Made by a program: the position numbers and the translations under genes. A DNA stretch of 64,000 nt from Clostridium_AI sp964409685 (GTDB lineage: Bacteria; Bacillota; Clostridia; Lachnospirales; Lachnospiraceae): contig CAYPEJ010000007.1 of NCBI GenBank assembly GCA_964409685.1, positions 92,535 to 156,534 on the forward strand, written 5' to 3'. Shown here in pieces: positions 24,011 through 33,820 of this stretch. A model generated the notes under the pieces. The model had not been told where the DNA came from. It made no database searches and worked only from the letters and a program-made list of their open reading frames with translations. How positions within the stretch are numbered: the first letter of the stretch is position 1; each line of letters opens with the position of its first letter.

Positions 24011-24895
24011 TTACCAAGTTGGGCAACTGGCAATCCCCTGCATCCAGATGTTTCCCTTAAATCTTCTTCCTGGTGCCGGTTCGCCAAACAAGTCCTTCTT
24101 ATTAATACAAACGTCATATACGATGTCATTACAATCTACGACTAAATCATAAACTTCTTCCCCTGACATACTATTTGTAATTAAATTTGCTTCTAAGATG
24201 GTTCCAACAATTGTGTAATTATCCGATTCTGACCCATAAGGTATAAAAGTGCTTTCAACAATTGAGTAAACATCTTCTGTTTTTGCTCGCCTTGATATCG
24301 TTGCAAACATATCTATGTCATCAATAGTAAGGCTGTCAATGGCATCTTGATTGCCCATCTTTGCCTCAGCAATTAGTTCTCTGCGAATCTTCGCCTCTGC
24401 TGCCCTTGTTCTTTGCTTTCTCTCACTCATCTCTAAACCAAGTAGTACTCTTCCTTGTACCGATAATGCAGATAACGATACTTCTAAAAATCTTCCTGCA
24501 CGTAATGGTAATGAACTATTTTCAATACACTCCATTCCATTTTGAAGATAAAAGATAAGGGAAACTCCTAATCTTACATCGTCACACATTCCGGTATAAG
24601 CTTCTGTATCTACACGTTTATTAATGCAAACTTCTTCTTTAATAGATACTTGTCTTCCTTTAAAATATGGAAAATAGTGATCCAAATGAAAAAGTCCTTC
24701 TTGGTCATACTCACCACGAATTGCCACACCCATATTAGGTGCAAAATCTAATTTCATTTCCGTCAGAGTGGTTGTTTCGTTTACCTGATTCACTCGTTTA
24801 CTATCCGGCTTGTCCATAATATGTTCTATTATCTTGTCCAAATCTTTTCTATTTTTAACATTACTAAAACCTATCGCACGTAAATAAGTATGCAT
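24011..24895 (-). CDS. DUF3881 family protein
   Basis: A 294-residue cytosolic protein of a family found mainly in Lachnospiraceae; function unknown. It begins MHTYLRAIGFSNVKN and has an acidic/basic helical centre (EMSERKQRTRAAEAKIRREL). I chose the ATG at 24895, preceded by GAAGGAAGG; the frame extends 27 codons further without a ribosome site. It follows the phosphohexomutase gene but a terminator separates them. Confidence 0.8.
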   Translation of the reverse strand: MHTYLRAIGFSNVKNRKDLDKIIEHIMDKPDSKRVNQVNETTTLTEMKLDFAPNMGVAIRGEYDQEGLFHLDHYFPYFKGRQVSIKEEVCINKRVDTEAYTGMCDDVRLGVSLIFYLQNGMECIENSSLPLRAGRFLEVSLSALSVQGRVLLGLEMSERKQRTRAAEAKIRRELIAEAKMGNQDAIDSLTIDDIDMFATISRRAKTEDVYSIVESTFIPYGSESDNYTIVGTILEANLITNSMSGEEVYDLVVDCNDIVYDVCINKKDLFGEPAPGRRFKGNIWMQGIASCPTW

Positions 24896-24980
24896 GCAAC
24901 CACCTTCCTTCTGATAAAACTTCAACTTTTTCTTCATTATACTGCATTCTATATATATGTTCAAATGGTATTCCAATAAA

Positions 24981-25019
24981 AAACTGCTATTTCACCTTAT
25001 GTTAGTAAAATAGCAGTTT
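24981..25019 (-). terminator. Terminator of the phosphohexomutase gene
   Basis: AAACTGCTATTT (24981-24992) and AAATAGCAGTTT (25008-25019) are perfect complements, with TTTATT after the stem on the minus strand. Confidence 0.8.
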
Positions 25020-25027
25020 GTGTATTT

Positions 25028-26752
25028 TTATTTTGCGTAGTCTAACATAGTTTTTGTTAATGCTTCTAATTTGTTGTTTGCATCTTCAAAACTTGTTCCT
25101 TTTACGCCAAAGTAGAATTTAATCTTAGGTTCTGTTCCTGATGGTCTTACACAACACCAAGCTCCATCTTCTAAGTCGTAATAAAGTACGTTGGATACTG
25201 GTAAACCAGTAGGTGAAATTTCACTTGTTTGAACATCAAGAATTTCTTCTTTTTGATAATCTCTAACGCTTAATACTTTATATTCACCAAGAGTTTTTGG
25301 TGGGTTGTTTCTCATCTTTTCAAGCATGTTCTGAATTTCTTGTGCACCACTAATACCTTTCAAAGTCATAGTGTGAAGACCTTCACGATAGTAACCATAC
25401 TTTTCAAAAATATTGATCATTTGATCCCATAATGTTAAGCCTTGCTTTTTATAGAATGCTGCTGCTTCACATAGACACATAACTGCAACGATAGCATCTT
25501 TATCTCTTGCATGTGTTCCAACCAAACAACCATAGCTTTCTTCAAAACCAAATACATATTCATAATCATGATTTTGTTCAAATAATTTAATTTGTTCGCC
25601 AATGAACTTAAATCCAGTAAGTACTTCAATTAATTTCATGTTGTAGTTCTTAGCAACTTCATCTGCCATATTAGTAGAAACGATCGTCTTGATTAACGCA
25701 CCGTTAGATGGTAATGTACCAAGTTTTTGTTTCTCTGACATTAAGTATTCGCAGATTAACATACCAGACATATTTCCTGTAAAGGACATATATTCACCAG
25801 TCTTAGAATCTTTAGCATATACACCAAGTCTATCTGCATCAGGGTCAGTTGCTAATACGATGTCAGCATCTACTTCCTTTGCAAGTTTAAGAGCTAATTC
25901 AAATGCTTTTGGATCTTCTGGATTTGGATATCCTACTGTTGGGAAATCTCCATCTGGAAGTTCTTGTTCTGGAACCACATATACATGTTCAAAACCGATT
26001 TCTTTCAAAATTCTGCGAGCAGGAATATTACCAGTTCCATGTAATGGAGTGTAAACAATCTTTAATTCTTTTCCTACTTCTTTCACAATTTCAGGATGTA
26101 CAACTAATTTCTTTAATTCTTCCATGTATGAATCATCAATTTCTTTACCGATAACATGATATAAGCCAGCTTTTTCTGCTTCTTCTTTGCTCATTGTTTT
26201 TACTGTATTGAAATCTGTAACATTCTTCACTTCAGTTATGATTTGCTTATCTTTTGGATATGTGATCTGTGCGCCATCTTCCCAGTAAACCTTATATCCA
26301 TTATATTCTGGTGGGTTATGACTTGCTGTAATAACAATACCTGCTGTACAGCCTAATGTTCTTAAAGCATAAGACAACTCTGGAGTTGGACGTAGAGACT
26401 CAAACTTATAAGCCTTGATTCCATTCGCTGCCAAACAAAGAGCTGCTTCTTCTGCAAACTCTGGAGACATATGTCTTGAATCATATGCAATTGCAACACC
26501 TTTGTCTTGTGCCCCTTCCTTGATAATAAAGTTTGCAAGTCCTTGAGTTGTTTTACGCACAGTATAAATGTTTAAACGATTAGTACCAGCACCGATTACT
26601 CCTCTTAGTCCACCTGTACCAAAGTCTAGATCCTTGTAAAAACGATCCTCAATTTCTGCTTCATTACCTTTAAGTGCTAATAATTCCTGGCGAGTAGACT
26701 CGTCAAAATAAGAATCTTCACACCATTTTTCATAACTTGTCTTATAGTCCAT
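25028..26752 (-). CDS. Phosphoglucomutase/phosphomannomutase
   Basis: A 574-residue alpha-D-phosphohexomutase of the long PgcA type, moving phosphate between C1 and C6 of glucose or mannose. The phosphoserine loop is TASHNPPEYNGYK, the metal site DPDADRLG, the sugar loop GFEESYG and the phosphate-binding C-terminus RPSGTEPKIKFYF. It lies 36 bases after the mannan operon's last gene and could convert the mannose-1-phosphate made there to mannose-6-phosphate. Glucose specificity cannot be excluded. Confidence 0.92.
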   Translation of the reverse strand: MDYKTSYEKWCEDSYFDESTRQELLALKGNEAEIEDRFYKDLDFGTGGLRGVIGAGTNRLNIYTVRKTTQGLANFIIKEGAQDKGVAIAYDSRHMSPEFAEEAALCLAANGIKAYKFESLRPTPELSYALRTLGCTAGIVITASHNPPEYNGYKVYWEDGAQITYPKDKQIITEVKNVTDFNTVKTMSKEEAEKAGLYHVIGKEIDDSYMEELKKLVVHPEIVKEVGKELKIVYTPLHGTGNIPARRILKEIGFEHVYVVPEQELPDGDFPTVGYPNPEDPKAFELALKLAKEVDADIVLATDPDADRLGVYAKDSKTGEYMSFTGNMSGMLICEYLMSEKQKLGTLPSNGALIKTIVSTNMADEVAKNYNMKLIEVLTGFKFIGEQIKLFEQNHDYEYVFGFEESYGCLVGTHARDKDAIVAVMCLCEAAAFYKKQGLTLWDQMINIFEKYGYYREGLHTMTLKGISGAQEIQNMLEKMRNNPPKTLGEYKVLSVRDYQKEEILDVQTSEISPTGLPVSNVLYYDLEDGAWCCVRPSGTEPKIKFYFGVKGTSFEDANNKLEALTKTMLDYAK

Positions 26753-26788
26753 ACCAATTTCCTTTCTATAGCTTAATTATTAAAAACA

Positions 26789-28300
26789 TTATTTTGTCAC
26801 AAAAGGTGCTACTGGAAAACCTTCTGCACTAAATAAGTTTACTATACCATAATTTACCCAACCATATCTAGCATATTTTGGATTTTTTACTAATTTGTTC
26901 GATACCACTATAGTATCACCTTCAATATATGCCTCTGCTGGCATAAAAACTTTATCCTCACCAGCAATCTCAAAGTGTCTTATGGCTTTTTTATCATTCA
27001 CCATAAAGCCTCCATAAACATGGTCAAAATATAACACAATTTTATCATCTTTTATCACTCGTTGTAAATACTTTGGACTATCTGAGTGTAAATTATGTAA
27101 TTTGTATGTATATTTTAAAGATTGAAGGGATAAACGGTAGCCTACTGTCTGTTTATCTAGCGGATGTATATTATCAAATTCCCCACAATCTAATAATACT
27201 GTTAAATAGGTATTTTTTACTGTGTCAGTTACTTTTCTCTGCATCTCACGAATTACTGGCCATAACTTTGGATCTTCTTGTCCTTTTTCAATCCACATCG
27301 GAAGTTGTACCACGTGAAACGGTAGTGTCTCGTCACGCCATCCTTTTCTCCATAGTTCAATCAGATGGTAAAGCATCTTATCATACATATATCCCTTGGA
27401 TTCATCCGATTCTCCTTGATACCAAAGAAAACCCTTTATGGTGTATGGCATAACTCTTTGTACCATTGTTTCATATAATCCACCTGGTCGATATGGTGAC
27501 TTGTAACCTGCTGGATTCTCCCACGGACAGTCACCAATTTGCTCCACAATTTCCTCCCAAGTAATATCTGGATTCATTGCTTTTAGCTCATTGTTTTTCT
27601 CACACCAAGTTTGTAATCTTATTTTGTGTTCTACTATCTCTTTTTCATATTCTTCATCTGTCTTATCCCCTACTTTTTTATTCCATTCTTGTAAATACTC
27701 TTGTGTAAATGTATTCCCTTCTAAAAATGCTTTATCTACCCAAGATGAAATGGATGTTCCCCCCCAATAACAATCAATAATCCCAATTGTTACTCCAAGG
27801 TTCTTACTTAACTCTCTCGCATAAAAGTACGCTACTGCTGACATATCATGTGCCGTATCTGGTTTTACTACCTGCCACTTACGCTTTCTCTCTTCTTCTA
27901 AGTCTTCTCCTTCTAAAGTACCTATCTTTGCTGTATTATAAAAGCGAATTGTATTATAATCTGCCTGTTCTAATTCCTTACTTCCATTTAAGCAATTTTG
28001 AAGCTCCAATTCCATGTTAGATTGTCCACCAGCGAACCAAACTTCACCAATCATAATATTTTCATACACGATTTGATCCGTTCCATCTGAAATCTCCATG
28101 ACATAAGGTCCACCAGCTTCCATCGGCGGAAGTTCAATTTCCCATTTATATTCTATTACACTCTTTGTTATCTTATGACCATGAAATGAAATTGTTACTT
28201 GAGAATTTTTTCTTCCTTCTCCCCAGATCACAACATTTTTTTCTCTTTGAAAAACCATATTGCTGCTAAATATCTGAGCTGTTCTTAATACATGTTCCAT
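26789..28300 (-). CDS. SGNH-family carbohydrate O-acetylesterase (sialate O-acetylesterase-like)
   Basis: A 503-residue esterase. An N-terminal beta domain (about residues 1-85) precedes the SGNH core: GGQSNMELEL with nucleophile Ser94, WGGTSISSW (179-187), WYQGESD (293-299), and Asp376/His379 in DNIHPLDK. There is no signal peptide, so it acts in the cytosol. In this locus it most likely removes acetyl groups from imported manno-oligosaccharides, a job done by CE2/CE17 enzymes in Roseburia. I cannot assign the CE family by eye. Confidence 0.85.
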   Translation of the reverse strand: MEHVLRTAQIFSSNMVFQREKNVVIWGEGRKNSQVTISFHGHKITKSVIEYKWEIELPPMEAGGPYVMEISDGTDQIVYENIMIGEVWFAGGQSNMELELQNCLNGSKELEQADYNTIRFYNTAKIGTLEGEDLEEERKRKWQVVKPDTAHDMSAVAYFYARELSKNLGVTIGIIDCYWGGTSISSWVDKAFLEGNTFTQEYLQEWNKKVGDKTDEEYEKEIVEHKIRLQTWCEKNNELKAMNPDITWEEIVEQIGDCPWENPAGYKSPYRPGGLYETMVQRVMPYTIKGFLWYQGESDESKGYMYDKMLYHLIELWRKGWRDETLPFHVVQLPMWIEKGQEDPKLWPVIREMQRKVTDTVKNTYLTVLLDCGEFDNIHPLDKQTVGYRLSLQSLKYTYKLHNLHSDSPKYLQRVIKDDKIVLYFDHVYGGFMVNDKKAIRHFEIAGEDKVFMPAEAYIEGDTIVVSNKLVKNPKYARYGWVNYGIVNLFSAEGFPVAPFVTK

Positions 28301-28384
28301 TTTCTATTCAGATCTCCCTTCCATCAAAATAGGGATAAGCATAAATTAACTTTATACATTATCCCCAAATGTGTTCTGTGTATA

Positions 28385-29554
28385 TTATTTACCCAGTAAC
28401 TCAAGATTCTTTTTTATTAAATCACAACGTTGCTCTACACATTTTACAGAACGTAGAGGATCTTCTGGTGTATTAAAAACATAATCAATCAATTTGTCAA
28501 TTGTAGTAGTTGCTACATGTAACCTTGTATCAGAAGATGCGTAATAAATATATACATCTCCTTTTTCATCAGCAATAGCTCCATTGGTAAATACAACATT
28601 TGAAACATCGCCAACACGTTCTTCTCCTAAAGGAGCAATTAAAAATCCAGATGGTTCTGCAATTACTTCCCATGGCTTTTCCAAAGAAGTAGCAAATGCA
28701 TAAATCACATAACGAAGTCCTGCTGCTGTATTTCTTACTCCATGTGCAATATGAATATACCCTTTATCTGTCTTAATAGGTACTGCTCCAGCGCCATTTT
28801 TTGCTTCAGTAATTGTGTGATATTTTCTCTTACTTGTGATAATTTCTTCATCAATTACTGCATTGGTAATATCTTCACATAAACCAAATCCAACACCACC
28901 GCCAGATCCAGTTTCAATAAAGTCATCCATCGGTCTTGTATAGAATGCATACTTTCCATCAATAAATTCTGGATGAAGGACAACATTTCTTTGCTGTGGA
29001 CTTCTTAAAGTTTTTAAGTTAGGAAGCCTCTCCCATGTTTTTAAATCTTTTGTTCGTACAATTCCTGCTGCTGCAACTGCTGCAGATAAATCATTTACAG
29101 AGTTATCCTTACTTTCAGAGCAAAATACGCCATAGATATAGCCATCTTCATGTTTTGTAAGACGCATATCATAAACATTCGTTTCTTCTGGACAAGTATC
29201 CTCTAATAAGATTGGATAATCCCAGAACTTGAAACCATCTACTCCATTGTCACTTTCTGCTACTCCAAAAAAGGATTTTCTATCATTTCCTTCAATACGT
29301 GCAACCAAATAATATTTTCCATCTAATTCAATGGCACCTGAATTAAATACTGCATTGACACCTAGACGTTCCATAAAATATGGATTTGTTTCTGGATTTA
29401 AATCATATTTCCAAGTTAAAGGAATATGTTCTCTTGTTAAAACAGGATTCTCCCAACGGTCATAAATTCCATTATAGAAATCGCTTTTTACATTTTTCTT
29501 TGAAATCAACTTATCATATTTTTGCTTTTCGATATAGTATCTTTCATTAAACAT
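28385..29554 (-). CDS. GH130 beta-1,4-mannosylglucose phosphorylase
   Basis: A 389-residue five-bladed-propeller enzyme of GH130, subfamily 1 by length and sequence (ARIEGNDRKSFFGVAESDNG). It cleaves beta-1,4-mannosyl-glucose with phosphate to mannose-1-phosphate and glucose. Asp129 in NVYDMRLTK aligns with the general acid (Asp131 in the Bacteroides fragilis enzyme). Cytosolic. It overlaps the epimerase gene by 8 bases, so substrate supply and use are translationally linked. The family is certain; exact substrate is inferred from the epimerase partner. Confidence 0.92.
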   Translation of the reverse strand: MFNERYYIEKQKYDKLISKKNVKSDFYNGIYDRWENPVLTREHIPLTWKYDLNPETNPYFMERLGVNAVFNSGAIELDGKYYLVARIEGNDRKSFFGVAESDNGVDGFKFWDYPILLEDTCPEETNVYDMRLTKHEDGYIYGVFCSESKDNSVNDLSAAVAAAGIVRTKDLKTWERLPNLKTLRSPQQRNVVLHPEFIDGKYAFYTRPMDDFIETGSGGGVGFGLCEDITNAVIDEEIITSKRKYHTITEAKNGAGAVPIKTDKGYIHIAHGVRNTAAGLRYVIYAFATSLEKPWEVIAEPSGFLIAPLGEERVGDVSNVVFTNGAIADEKGDVYIYYASSDTRLHVATTTIDKLIDYVFNTPEDPLRSVKCVEQRCDLIKKNLELLGK

Positions 29555-30821
29555 CTAAGTTCCTCCTCATAATCTCCATACACATACGACCATTATGATA
29601 TGGACATTTCCATGGTTCTACGATTGGTTTACATATTTTTTTATTGTGTAAATCACCAAAAATAGATTTTACTGTTTCCATCTCTTTTTCAGATAATTGT
29701 TCTGCCGGTACCTTTCCATCATCATCTACTTTCCAGAACCATTCTGAACCTTCTCGTTTATCTACTAAATTTTCCTGAATGTATTTCCAGATTTCACGTG
29801 AAGCTTCTAAATATTCTATCTTAGAATTATCTTGTTGGTAACCATTAAAGAAACCTAATACGGCTTCTGCCTGTACCCACCAAATACGGTCTTTATTCTC
29901 ATGACCTCTATCACGTTCATTCCAAAGTGATCCCTTATGATAAGCTCTTTCGTAAATAGACTTGGTTAACGCCTTTGTAATTGGTGATAGCTTCGCAGTA
30001 TATGCTTCATCCTCAATAACTTCACATCCACGATCAATTAACCAAGCTGCCTCAATATCATGACCATAAGAATGTAAATCAAGAATGGAATTCATATTTT
30101 CATCAAAGAAAACTTCCAAACGATTATTTTCTTTGCTATACACCTGATCTGCAAACTGATCTAACATCCAACAGATTTTTTCTTTTACTTCTGGTTTCTT
30201 TGTTACTCTATAGAATTCCGTATACGCCTCAAATACGTGAAGTAATGTATTCATCGTCTTTTGTGCAACGATTCCATTTTCTGATAACTTTTCATTGCTT
30301 TCAGGTTGAAAATCTGCTTTAAATGCCTCTAAATATCCTACTTCATCACGACACTTTGTTTCAATTACCTGATATAGCGATTCTGCTAATTCGATTGCCT
30401 TTTCCTCTTTTGAAGCAGCATAGTAGGAGGATAACGCATAAATACAAAATGCAATATTGTAAGTATGTTTCGTAGTATCCTCTGGCTCACCATTATATTT
30501 GGTTGACCAGTAGATTCCTCCTCGTTCCCAGTCTACACAGTATTTGTAAATGTACTCATATGCATGAGTTGCATTGTCTAAACAAGCCTTATCTCCTAAC
30601 ATAAGATATGCATTTGAGTAAAACCATAAAATTCTACTATGTAAAATAACACCCTTTGTAAACTCTTTATGCACATTTAAATCATAATCAACATATCCAT
30701 AAAAACCACCATACTCATCATCTCTAAGCTTTGACCAAAATGGAATAATTACATTTGTTAAATGTTCTTTTACTTCATTTTTTAGCAAAATAAATTCACC
30801 CAATTTCTTATCAAATTTCAA
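29547..30821 (-). CDS. Cellobiose 2-epimerase
   Basis: A 424-residue alpha/alpha-barrel enzyme of the N-acylglucosamine 2-epimerase family. It inverts C2 of the reducing-end sugar, turning mannobiose into mannosylglucose for the adjacent GH130 enzyme. Catalytic histidines are in HTYNIAFCIYALSSYYA and LHSYGHDIEAAWL; RIWWVQAEAVLGFFNGYQ and the WFWKVDDDG lid follow. The only usable start is TTG at 30819-30821 and the ribosome site is weak, so its translation may depend on coupling to the upstream gene, which ends 6 bases earlier. Confidence 0.93.
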   Translation of the reverse strand: MKFDKKLGEFILLKNEVKEHLTNVIIPFWSKLRDDEYGGFYGYVDYDLNVHKEFTKGVILHSRILWFYSNAYLMLGDKACLDNATHAYEYIYKYCVDWERGGIYWSTKYNGEPEDTTKHTYNIAFCIYALSSYYAASKEEKAIELAESLYQVIETKCRDEVGYLEAFKADFQPESNEKLSENGIVAQKTMNTLLHVFEAYTEFYRVTKKPEVKEKICWMLDQFADQVYSKENNRLEVFFDENMNSILDLHSYGHDIEAAWLIDRGCEVIEDEAYTAKLSPITKALTKSIYERAYHKGSLWNERDRGHENKDRIWWVQAEAVLGFFNGYQQDNSKIEYLEASREIWKYIQENLVDKREGSEWFWKVDDDGKVPAEQLSEKEMETVKSIFGDLHNKKICKPIVEPWKCPYHNGRMCMEIMRRNLDV

Positions 30822-30827
30822 ACACTC

Positions 30828-31841
30828 TTATCTAATACCAATTTCCGTATCGGATTCTGTTAATACACTATGTTCTTTAATGTAAGCAACTACATCTTCT
30901 AATTGTGTAAATGCTAAACCAACATAGCTATCTGCCGCACCATAGTAAATTGCAATTCTTCCTGTGTCTGCATCTTGTAATGTAGCACATGGGAATACTA
31001 CGTTAGGTACAAATCCTCTTTCTTCATACCATTCTTCCGGAGTTAATAAGAAGTTTTCACATCTATATTTTACGATAGATGGATTATCAATATCTAAGAT
31101 TGCACCACCAATACTATATACAAATCCATTACATGTTCCACTAACACCATGATAGAACATTAACCAACCTTCATCTGTTTCAATTGGAGCAGCACCTCCA
31201 CCAATTTTAACGCATTCCCACCATTCAGAACCTTTGCCCATAACGTGTCTGTGTTTTCCCCAGTAAGTCATATCTGGACTTTCACTTAAGAAAATATCAC
31301 CAAATGGTGTATGACCACTATCACTTGGTCTAGATAACATCATAAAGTTACCATTGATTTTTCTTGGGAATAGTACAGCATTTCTGTTAAATGGAATAAA
31401 TGGATTTTCAATACGTGTAAATGTCTTAAAGTCTTGAGTTTTTGCAAGACCAATTGCTGCACCATAGAAATCGGTACACCACATGATGTAATATGTATCT
31501 TCTACTTTTACTAAACGAGGATCATATGCTGATTTTGGCATAAAATCATTTCCATTTTCATCTACAAAATGAATCTTTTCTTTTTCAATGTCCCAGTGAA
31601 TTGCATCATCACTGTGTCCAAGATAAATATGAGGTACACCATTTACTTGTTCACCACGGAATACACCGATAAATTTTCCTTCATAAGGCATTACCGCACT
31701 GTTAAAAATTCTTGCAACATTTTCAACTGGGTTTCGATTAATAATTGGATTTTCAGTATATCTCCATACTGGGGCATTAACAATGCCTTCTGGTCTTTCT
31801 TGCCATGGAATATTTGGTAGTGCATCTCCTAAGATTTTCAT
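30828..31841 (-). CDS. GH130 beta-1,4-mannooligosaccharide phosphorylase
   Basis: A 337-residue GH130 enzyme of the subfamily 2 type that shortens manno-oligosaccharides with phosphate from the non-reducing end, releasing mannose-1-phosphate. Asp107 in SAYDPRLVK is the expected general acid. I chose the ATG at 31841 because AAAGGAG lies upstream; the frame is open eight codons further. With the mannosylglucose phosphorylase and the epimerase it forms a complete phosphorolysis set. Confidence 0.92.
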   Translation of the reverse strand: MKILGDALPNIPWQERPEGIVNAPVWRYTENPIINRNPVENVARIFNSAVMPYEGKFIGVFRGEQVNGVPHIYLGHSDDAIHWDIEKEKIHFVDENGNDFMPKSAYDPRLVKVEDTYYIMWCTDFYGAAIGLAKTQDFKTFTRIENPFIPFNRNAVLFPRKINGNFMMLSRPSDSGHTPFGDIFLSESPDMTYWGKHRHVMGKGSEWWECVKIGGGAAPIETDEGWLMFYHGVSGTCNGFVYSIGGAILDIDNPSIVKYRCENFLLTPEEWYEERGFVPNVVFPCATLQDADTGRIAIYYGAADSYVGLAFTQLEDVVAYIKEHSVLTESDTEIGIR

Positions 31842-31902
31842 ACTATTTATCTCCTTTTCTCTCATAAATTTTTTTGATTTAATTTTTTTTCTTGTGATTC
31901 AA

Positions 31903-32751
31903 TTAGCCCTTAACAGCTCCATTTGTTAAACCACTATAAATATGTTTTTGACAGAATATAAAAATAATTAAAGCAGGTAAAATTGTGATTATAACCCCCG
32001 CACATATGTAGTTAAATTGACTTCCAAGTGGACCAACAAACGTATATAAGGAAGTCGCAACTGTAACTAACTTATCCTTTGACTGCAAGTACAAGTTTGA
32101 CATGTAGTACTCATTGTAAGTACCTACCCCTTTTAAAATCATACATGTGATAATTGCTGGTTTCAAAAGTGGTAATAAAATTCTAAAAAAGATTGTAAAA
32201 TAACTAGCACCATCCATAATTGCAGATTCGTCAATAGATATCGATATATTTTCGAAGAACTGAATAAATATGTAGATAGAAATAACATCCGTTCCCATCA
32301 TTAAAATCATATATCCTACCATTGAATCTATTAAATTAAGTGAATTCATAATCTGATAAACGGTTACCTGCGTTGCAACACCTGGAATTAATGTTGCAAA
32401 AAGAAATAGGTTTCTGATTAGTGTATTACCAGGAAACATAAATCGATTTAATACATAAGCGATCATTGTACCAATTAATATGGAACCCGTTAATACCACA
32501 ACCAACACGATAAATGAATTACGGAACCCTATTAACATATTTGCCTTTGACCAAGCATATTTAAAGTTTTCAAAATAAAACCATGATTTTGGCAATGTCA
32601 TAACATTTGTATTTACGTATTCATCTGGTGTCTTAAATGCAGTAATAATACAAGAAGCAACTGGCACAATTGCAACAAATGTTCCTAAACATAATGTAAA
32701 ATATTTAAAAATTGTAAGTACAATCTTTCTTATTTTCTGAAAAGCATTCAT
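31903..32751 (-). CDS. Sugar ABC transporter permease (MalG type)
   Basis: A 282-residue inner-membrane permease with six membrane segments. The EAA coupling loop is DESAIMDGASYFTIFFRILLPLLKP. It pairs with the MalF-type permease one base upstream. The C-terminus KHIYSGLTNGAVKG is typical of the family. Likely substrate is beta-manno-oligosaccharides, from locus context. Confidence 0.92.
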   Translation of the reverse strand: MNAFQKIRKIVLTIFKYFTLCLGTFVAIVPVASCIITAFKTPDEYVNTNVMTLPKSWFYFENFKYAWSKANMLIGFRNSFIVLVVVLTGSILIGTMIAYVLNRFMFPGNTLIRNLFLFATLIPGVATQVTVYQIMNSLNLIDSMVGYMILMMGTDVISIYIFIQFFENISISIDESAIMDGASYFTIFFRILLPLLKPAIITCMILKGVGTYNEYYMSNLYLQSKDKLVTVATSLYTFVGPLGSQFNYICAGVIITILPALIIFIFCQKHIYSGLTNGAVKG

Positions 32752-32752
32752 C

Positions 32753-33751
32753 TTATGCCACCCCCTTGTTATACTTTGACTTTTTCAATTTCTTCTTTAC
32801 CTTTTTCGATGTATCCTCATCTCCATCATTGAATATCACATTCATAATTACCTTTTGTAGGATAGTCGCAATGATAATAATAATTAAAAGAATTACTGCC
32901 ATTGCAGATGCTAAACCAACCTTTTGGTTCGTATGTGCTAATTTATCCATGATAAAGAAATAAGTACCAGTTCCAAATCCACCCTTACTAATTACATAAC
33001 ATGGTTCAAATGCACTGATAGAACCTGTAATGGATAAAATTAAGTTTAATACAACAATCGTCTTAATCCCTGGTAAAATAATATATTTAAACTGCATCAA
33101 TCTATTTGCACCATCTAACTCTGCTGCCTCATATAACTCACTATCAACGGACATAATAGCACCAATAAACAGAACCATGTTTTGTCCCATATAACGCCAT
33201 ACAGATGTTGCTGCCAACGACACATTGTTAATTCTCGTATCCTTAAGCCAGTATGGTAAGTTTTCTAAATCAAATCCTAACCAACCTAAAATTGTATCAA
33301 ATACAAATCCTCTTGTATAAAAGAACTGAAAAATAAATCCTACCGAAATACCACATACTAAGTAAGGGAAAAACATTGCTCCCTTAAATAATCCGTTTAA
33401 CTTTGTCTTAAAACTAAGTATTGTTGCAAAATATAAAGAAATTACCAACTGAACAATAGCCCCACCCATATAATAAACACTTAGTTTCAATGCACTAAAA
33501 CAATCATCTCTTTTAAATACATCAATATAGTTTTTCCAACCAATATACTTTCTAGGACCAAGATACTTCATTTTATAGAAACTAAATTCAACCATTTTTG
33601 CAAATGGTAAATATGTAAAAACTATAAGTAAAGTCAATGGAATAATCATAAATAACGTTATTACTAAAAAACGCTGGCCCTTACCACTTTTTAGCCATTT
33701 AAGCAAATTGAAAGGCTTTTTTGCTACTTGAGTATTATCGTTCTTTCCCAT
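32753..33751 (-). CDS. Sugar ABC transporter permease (MalF type)
   Basis: A 332-residue permease with six membrane segments and the EAA loop ELYEAAELDGANRLMQFKYI. Both termini are lysine-rich and cytosolic. Tightly linked to the MalG-type gene. No ATPase gene is in the locus, so a shared MsmK-type ATPase elsewhere probably powers the transporter, as usual in Firmicute carbohydrate importers. Confidence 0.92.
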   Translation of the reverse strand: MGKNDNTQVAKKPFNLLKWLKSGKGQRFLVITLFMIIPLTLLIVFTYLPFAKMVEFSFYKMKYLGPRKYIGWKNYIDVFKRDDCFSALKLSVYYMGGAIVQLVISLYFATILSFKTKLNGLFKGAMFFPYLVCGISVGFIFQFFYTRGFVFDTILGWLGFDLENLPYWLKDTRINNVSLAATSVWRYMGQNMVLFIGAIMSVDSELYEAAELDGANRLMQFKYIILPGIKTIVVLNLILSITGSISAFEPCYVISKGGFGTGTYFFIMDKLAHTNQKVGLASAMAVILLIIIIIATILQKVIMNVIFNDGDEDTSKKVKKKLKKSKYNKGVA

Positions 33752-33769
33752 ATTTACCTCCTATGAAAT

Positions 33770-33794
33770 AAGCCAGAGGGCAAGCCTCTGGCTT
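33770..33794 (-). promoter_or_regulatory. Intergenic hairpin between binding-protein and permease genes
   Basis: AAGCCAGAGG (33770-33779) pairs with CCTCTGGCTT (33785-33794). No T-run follows on the minus strand, so it is more likely an mRNA-stabilising stem or leaky attenuator than a full terminator. Such stems allow more binding protein than permease to be made. Confidence 0.7.
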
Positions 33795-33820
33795 TTATTA
33801 CTTATACCATATGACTCACA

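Noticed and set aside
27307..27322. parS-like sequence inside the esterase gene
   Set aside because: About 13 of 16 bases match the consensus but the palindrome is broken on one side. Probably chance or coding constraint.
29789..29804. parS-like TTTCACGTGAA inside the epimerase gene
   Set aside because: The core matches but the outer bases do not, and it is far from parAB. I would want ParB binding data before calling it.
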